Origin: Gautieria morchelliformis
Lineage: Eukaryota; Basidiomycota; Agaricomycetes; Gomphales; Gomphaceae
NCBI GenBank assembly: GCA_015179125.1
Contig: WHVA01000146.1
Coordinates: forward strand, 124,001-188,000
Reading direction: 5' to 3'
Length of the DNA stretch: 64,000 bases
The notes under the pieces: model-generated
Database searches by the model: none
The model's input: only the letters and a program-made list of their open reading frames with translations
Told to the model about the DNA's origin: nothing
In this document: one piece after another, positions 58,872-64,000 of the stretch
Position numbering within the stretch: the first letter of the stretch is position 1
How the letters are laid out: each line of letters starts with the position of its first letter
Position numbers and translations under genes: made by a program

Positions 58872-59302
58872 TTACGCAGCACCCTTCCAACGCCTTTTCC
58901 CTTGTCTGAAGCTCGTCCTAGAATGCACCTCATTTCATGATCCACCCAAAAGCTTCATAAATGAATATATGGCCGTCGCAGAGATTGCGGACGAGAAAGT
59001 CATCTGGGGACGTCGCAGGCTTATTGAGACGAAGTCGTCAGACGGCCTCAAGCTATCTCCAATCCCCATAGTGGAGTATTGGTTCCCCTCATATTGTTCT
59101 CGGCTGGTCCAGTTGTGCAGGTCGTTCCGGAAAGGTTTTTCACCGCAGAACCGTGTCACCTTTCCAGTTTTGACCCTTATTCAAATATTGATGATTGTGA
59201 AGCCACGTTCAAACAATGGCTAGGTCGCTGACAACGATGGTGGCTATCTCTATACACTTTATCCAGTTTAAAGGGACTGTCAATTGATCCTGTGTAACTC
59301 AG
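58872..59302. other. No assigned gene
   Basis: A plus-strand frame (58852-59223) contains FINEYMAVAEIADEKVIWGRR and is only weakly convincing. Nothing else was seen before the solo LTR. Confidence 0.35.
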
Positions 59303-60003
59303 TGTCATGACCGGTTTATTTCTCCTACCGCGCTACCTCTATGTTCCCCCTCGTCACTCCCTAGCATCTTCGCCAGAGTTCGCCGCACCCACCAACCACT
59401 CCCCCTCTACGTCCACTCTACCCGCTGTTTGCCCCATTCTCCGAACCGCTATTCGCTGCTCGCGCATTTCGTCAGCAGGCATGCTATCAAATATGATCGA
59501 TACCATTCACCTGGCATGATGGTTCATCATTAACCCCATCGTCTTCTTAATCCAACCCCATTGGGTGTTTGTATGGCCAAAATGTGATCGCAGGATGTCC
59601 CTTCCATAGGCCGTGTGGGATCAACCCAGTAAACGAAGAGCCCGTGCAGGGTAGCATGTATGCGGGTCCCAAGACATAGTTTTGTCCATAAGTGCCTTCG
59701 CTCCCTTTACTCTCCGTCGTTTCATGTTCGCACTCTCCCCTCACTCTATTGTATGTTTATTCCATCTACTTAGTATCATGACTGCGCACCCCTATCCGGC
59801 CCTAACTCATGACGGCCTCTTTCCTATTCGCTGATACCTTACGAGCATTCGATATAAGTAGTTTACATTCGCATGTATATTCCCCAGTTCAATTATCATA
59901 CGTCGTTCATTGGTTCATCTATTCGCCGAACGGCATACCTATTCGCACAAGTTATTCCGGCATTCGCTGTGTTCACTAATAACGCCCAAAGCCAATCTTG
60001 ACA
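59303..60003 (+). repeat. Solo LTR (TGTCATGA family), TSD CTCAG
   Basis: Starts TGTCATGACCGG and ends CCAATCTTGACA. Perfect CTCAG duplications lie at 59298-59302 and 60004-60008. It is short (701 bp) because the part between two GTTCAT steps in the family consensus is deleted. Confidence 0.92.
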
Positions 60004-60489
60004 CTCAGTTGAGAGTTGGAATGAAGTTATAAATCACCCCCCAGAGATTAAGATCAGGTGTTCAGGAACCTGGTCATCCATGGTACCAGGTCATGCGAGA
60101 CACTATTCCCATACTTACAAAATTGTTGAAAGGTATGACTTGACCAGTCCACCCAGACATGATTGTAGACACTGGAAGTGATTATGCTGTACCTGTTGGT
60201 GCAGCACCATTTTAGGCGTGTCATTGGGAGGCCGGGGAATCTGTATCGGGGGAACAACGAAATGATGGGCGATACGGCGGGTTGATGCACGGTGGTGACA
60301 GACTAGGATGGGCTGGGCGGGAGTGCTCAAATGGTACTTGTATTCACAAGAGTGTGTAACACACAGTCACCCCGCCCCCTGCAAATCACATGGTTTTCAT
60401 GTTCTTGCCCTTCTTCTCTACTTCCCTCTGCAGAAGGAGCGTGACATGGATACCTCCACCCCTCCACCCCTCCCGAGCTACTATCCACA
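60004..60489. other. No gene seen
   Basis: Short frames only on both strands. Confidence 0.5.
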
Positions 60490-60860
60490 CTAGCAGCACC
60501 CGCACGGTGCACACCGCCCCTCCCACCTAACTTCCACCCAGAGGACGACCGTGGACTCGACCTCATCGCCCTGATGCCAAGCCAGGGCGATGTGCGTGTG
60601 CCACCCTCCCCAAGCTTCTGCTGACTCTGCTCCCACATGGCCCGCACACTCGACGACTCACATACACCCAGTCATACCCTGCCCATACAGCCTGCGTCTT
60701 GTCGTGCGAGCTGGTTCCGTTTCTGAGGGGAGTGTCAATACAAATTGGATGGTGACGCAGATTGCCATGGTCGATGTATATACAAATTTGACAGCTTACC
60801 TTTAGACAATGCCTCGTGCACCCTTACTTGATGTCTCGCACCGCAGGTGCCACAACTGTA
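60490..60860 (-). repeat. Second copy of the 36.3-36.7 kb segment
   Basis: Inverse copy of 36340-36720. The plus strand also reads EDDRGLDLIALMPSQGDVRV, and the matching strand of the other copy EDDRALDLVAPMPSLGDVRV, so one frame on this strand is conserved too. Confidence 0.6.
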
Positions 60861-61059
60861 AGGGCAACCCTGGCTGGTTGTGGAGATCACACTACCACAC
60901 AACTGACAAGGGGAAATCCAAAGCATGTATAAATGAATAGAGTATACAAGAGAGGGGATTCTCACCTGACAAGGGGAAATCCAAAGAGAAAAGTCTAAGG
61001 ACCCCCAGTGTCAGCAAGCCCATATTATACTACGCTGCGCAGCCAGGGACAACACTTGG

Positions 61060-61346
61060 CACCCGCCATCAACCCTGCATCCCCCTGACCTCCCTGACCC
61101 TTGATCGACCCTTGATGCCACCTATTATGTGAGTCGCTTGATTTCCGACACTGTTCCGAGAGTGGAAGCCGGAAATTGGAGTGGAACTGGCAAAGCGAAC
61201 AGAACTGGTGGAAGTTCTCCCAGAAGCGGAATCATTTCCGAAAGCGGAGGCGGAGATGGAATCGGAACCGGAACCGGAGTCGGACATGGAGTCAGAACTG
61301 GGTGTGGTGTCGGAACTGGAAATGGAAAACAGGGTGTCCCCTGACA
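61060..61346 (-). repeat. Gypsy-D 3' LTR (part)
   Basis: The minus strand starts TGTCAGGGGACACC at 61346, just after a purine tract (GAGGGGGGTGA) that follows the Gypsy-D ORF. Rich in GGAA(C)CGGA repeats. Sister fragment at 29946-30219. The outer end is not defined. Confidence 0.65.
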
Positions 61347-62530
61347 TCACCCCCCTCTAGCGTGCTGCGTCCTCGAAGCATGGGACACGAGGGATTGAAA
61401 TGCCAGTGAGCGGATTCGGCGAGGGGCACCAGGGTGTGTCCTATAGAACTCGCGGAGTTTGTCCGGAGCGGAGACATCTTGCTCCGGGACCCATGAATTC
61501 TCCTCATACCCATACCCTTCCCATTTCACGAGGAATTGGAGTTGTCCTCGCACAAACCGGCTGTCCAGGATCCGTTCCACCACATAGTGCTCTTCCCCAT
61601 CTACAATTTCCGGTGGAGGTGGCGGATGGGCCTTCCGACCTGGAATTGGGTCCTCAAGCATAGGGAGTAACTTCACCACGTCGAAGACGGGGTGGAGGCG
61701 GGACATGGACATCGGAAGTCGGAGGCGGTATGCATTCCGTCCAACCCTCCACATCACTGTGAAGGGCCCAAGGTAGCGGTGGGCAAGCTTCTGCGAAGGG
61801 CGTGTGGTGCGGATGTCACTTGCATCTAGATACACCTTGTCTCCAACTTGGTACTCCGGGGCAGGAACCCGGCATTGGTTGTAGTACCTTGCCATGTCAT
61901 CCTTGGCCTTCGCAAGGGCCGACTTGGCTTCCGAAAGGGCGGAGTCCATGCGGTCTCGGAACTCATTGACAGTCTCGAGTCGGGACTCTGCCTGGCGCGG
62001 CTCAAAGCCCATCCGTGGGTGTCGTCTGGAGTCAAGCATGAAGGGAGTCTGTTGTGTGGCGGAATGTACGTGGTTGTTGTATTGGAATTCCGCCAGTGGA
62101 AGTAACTCATCCCAGTCATCCTGGCTCTCATTGACAAAGAGGCGGAGATATTGCTCCAACTCCTGATTGACCCGTTCCATCTGTCCGTCACCCTGTGGAT
62201 GGTATGCTGTGGTGGTAGCCAGCTTTATGCCGAGCAGGCGGTAGAGCTCCCGAGTCAGTTCCGCGACGAACTGCAGACCTCGGTCGGAAACGACTTGCTT
62301 CGGGAGCCCATGCAACTTCCAGACATGTGCAAGGAACAGGCGGGCCGCTCCGAGGGCTGTGATCGTCGTGTGCGTCGGAATGAAGTGGGACACCTTGCTT
62401 ACCGAGTCCACGACATTCATGATCGCGTTGTAGCCATGGGACTCTGGGAGTTCAACCATGAAGTCGACACTGATGGTGTCCCAGCGGGATTCTGGAATCG
62501 GGAGTGGAACAAGTTCTCCGACGGGCGGAA
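61347..62530 (-). pseudogene. Gypsy-D integrase and chromodomain, 5'-truncated
   Basis: The integrase core and C-terminus of a chromodomain Gypsy: WDTISVDFMVELPESHGYN (first Asp, near 62470), VVSDRGLQF (second Asp), GDGQMERVNQ (Glu), a GPF/Y-like module (YLGPFTVMWRVGRNAYRLRL), then a complete chromodomain (EHYVVERILDSRFVRGQ ... WEGYGYEENSW). The 370-codon frame from 62459 has no stop, so this part is little decayed. Everything upstream of about 62530 (protease, RT, RNase H) is missing. Confidence 0.9.
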
Positions 62531-62869
62531 GGCTATTGCAGTGTCACTTCCTCTGAGTCAGGTCCGAACCAACTAGAATATCAGAGTCAGAGTGTGACTT
62601 CAGTACCAGGACTAGGACCAGTAGCGACCGGTGTGTTCTGCTGTTCCCTGACTGTACCATATCCCAATCTCCTAATTACACTAGCAACCTCGCATGTCAG
62701 CCTGAGCGCGTTTCCTGGTGTTAATGACATCCCACTTCCAACTGATTATAGCACACATCCTGAGTCCTTGGGTCATGACATAAGAGCATTTGTTGCAGCA
62801 GCGCTCGAAGGGATGGTTCTTTCCACAGTCCATGCATTTCACTTTATCCCGACGATCCGATTTTGCGAC
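62531..62869 (-). pseudogene. Fragment with CCHC motif
   Basis: Most of the stretch shows nothing. On the minus strand near 62760-62870 a short frame contains CMDCGKNHPFERC, which fits the CX2CX4HX4C zinc knuckle of Gag proteins, followed by CCNKCSY. It is probably a gag remnant; it could be chance. Confidence 0.35.
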
Positions 62870-64000
62870 ATTCTGTCACCCTGGTGCACTGATTCTGGTT
62901 GCACTACACACGTATCCCCCATATGGTCCGATTTCTCCACCCTTGTCTCCAACAACCGTAGGATACGTGGCATCGGTGGTCACTATATTGCTGCCATTGG
63001 TAGCGGCACTATTCATGTGCACTGTGGAAAGGGACAGAAATTGATGCTCCACGACGCGCTTTACGTCCCTGAGGTTACGCTACGTTTGATATCGATTGTG
63101 CAGCTGGACAATGATGGCCTGTTTACTGTCTTCAGTGATGGCCATGTTGCTATCAAAGCCCGCAGCGCAAAAATCATGGCAGAGGGGGCCAACATTGGTA
63201 CCGACCTTTACTACATATCTGACAATCCCAAGGCTGTTGTTGAATCTGCAAATATCGCGCGTGCTGCCCCTGACCTTGAAACGTGGCACAGATGGCTTGG
63301 TCACTTGAATTACTCTTCGGTTATCAAGATGGCTAAGTCTGGCATGGCCGAAGGTATTCCAGTCGATCTATCTACACTCCCCCCCTTTGTGAACACTGTC
63401 ATCGGCAAACAGACGAAATCGCCTGTTCCGAAACTCAGGAAGGGGGGGAGGGCAAAGAAGCAGCTTGAGAAAGTTTTTTCGGACATTACCGGGCCTGAGG
63501 ATGTTGGCAGCACGACTGGGGATAGATACATTCTAAACTTTATTGATGACTACTCATGCATGTCATGGCTATTCCCACTTAGAAGAAGTCGGACGTGCCT
63601 TGCTGAAGCCTCCAAGAAGCATGATAGAGTGGAGGCGGAAATTCCGGAGTACCTGCGGGAGTTTGAGGATGTCTTTTCCAAGGAGTCGTTTGATGCCCTG
63701 CCTCCACAGAAGCTGTGGGACCACGCCATCGAGTTGGAGCCTGGGTCAAAGCCCACCAACTGCAAGGTCTACCCGCTGTCACCCAAGGAGCAGGTAGAGC
63801 TTGATGCATTCCTTGCAGAAACCCTCCGTACAGGGAGGATCCGCCCCTCCAAGTCACCCATGGCATCTCCGGTGTTCTTCATCAAGAAGAAAGACAGCTC
63901 GCTCAGACTTGTGCAGGATTACTGGGCCTTGAATGCGATCACGATCAAGAACCGGTACCCCATTCGACTCATTTCTGAACTGATCACACAACTCCGCGGG
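62870..64000 (+). CDS. Chimeric Copia-Gypsy reading frame, runs off the right edge
   Basis: One frame stays open from 62870 to the edge. The first part is Copia: protease (WCTDSGCTTHVSP), GAG-pre-integrase (WHRWLGHLNYSSVIKM) and integrase core start (FSDITGP, NFIDDYSCMSWLFPLR). At about 63585 it passes without a stop into Gypsy: a linker (YLREFEDVFSKESFDALP), KLWDHAIELEPG, and RT (SPVFFIKKKDSSLRLVQDY, NRYPIRLI). The integrase zinc finger has lost its cysteine pair (VNTV where C-x2-C is expected). RT reads VQDYWALN where Arg is usual (TGG from CGG). A start codon is not defined; the 5' end is truncated. Confidence 0.8.
   Translation, partial: MLSPWCTDSGCTTHVSPIWSDFSTLVSNNRRIRGIGGHYIAAIGSGTIHVHCGKGQKLMLHDALYVPEVTLRLISIVQLDNDGLFTVFSDGHVAIKARSAKIMAEGANIGTDLYYISDNPKAVVESANIARAAPDLETWHRWLGHLNYSSVIKMAKSGMAEGIPVDLSTLPPFVNTVIGKQTKSPVPKLRKGGRAKKQLEKVFSDITGPEDVGSTTGDRYILNFIDDYSCMSWLFPLRRSRTCLAEASKKHDRVEAEIPEYLREFEDVFSKESFDALPPQKLWDHAIELEPGSKPTNCKVYPLSPKEQVELDAFLAETLRTGRIRPSKSPMASPVFFIKKKDSSLRLVQDYWALNAITIKNRYPIRLISELITQLRG

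Noticed and set aside
1..64000. tRNA or rRNA genes
   Set aside because: No cloverleaf-like sequence or rRNA-like stretch was recognised by reading; a tRNAscan run was not possible.

Overview
The window looks like a transposon-dense stretch of a mushroom-forming basidiomycete (Agaricomycete) genome. Evidence: chromodomain Ty3/Gypsy and Ty1/Copia elements, many solo LTRs with 5-bp target-site duplications (TSDs), host genes split by introns of about 45-70 bp, a C2-NACHT-WD40 NLR-like gene, and a cytochrome P450 gene with about 14 introns. No rRNA, tRNA or bacterial operon was seen. The species cannot be read from the sequence.

Layout. 1-9.6 kb: a decayed Gypsy element on the minus strand ('Gypsy-A': gag, protease, pol, plus an extra ORF after pol), split by a solo LTR that itself holds another solo LTR. 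9.6-11.8 kb: an LTR-like region rich in small stem-loops. 11.8-24.5 kb: a Copia pol on the minus strand, split by a solo LTR (which carries a MITE) and by a complete 8.0-kb Gypsy element with both LTRs ('Gypsy-C', TSD GTTTT), itself holding a solo LTR. 24.4-30.2 kb: more Gypsy-A debris and three further LTRs. 31.4-35.0 kb: the NLR-like gene, cut off inside its WD40 array. 35.8-36.4 kb: an unknown ORF. 37.7-39.0 kb: a broken P450 fragment holding a solo LTR. 39.4-45.6 kb: a truncated Gypsy element ('Gypsy-E') whose 5' LTR-like region carries eight TGASTCA sites. 46.8-48.3 kb: an AT-hook-like ORF and a RecQ-like helicase fragment. 49.1-51.2 kb: a leucine-rich-repeat gene. 53.0-55.4 kb: a nearly complete P450 gene. 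56.4-64.0 kb: fold-back elements, a hAT-type MITE, LTRs, a Gypsy integrase fragment, and a Copia-to-Gypsy chimeric reading frame that leaves the right edge.

How it fits together. Insertion order can be read from nesting, and at least three layers of insertion are visible. Stop codons in the element ORFs are mostly CGA>TGA, with some TGG>TAG/TGA, which fits methylation-driven C-to-T decay. Host genes are few and are partly cut or copied by the elements. The least expected signals are a set of stem-loops that keep pairing while their sequence changes between copies, the dense bZIP-type site cluster in one LTR, near-identical WD40 units in the NLR, and two Copia/Gypsy chimeric arrangements.
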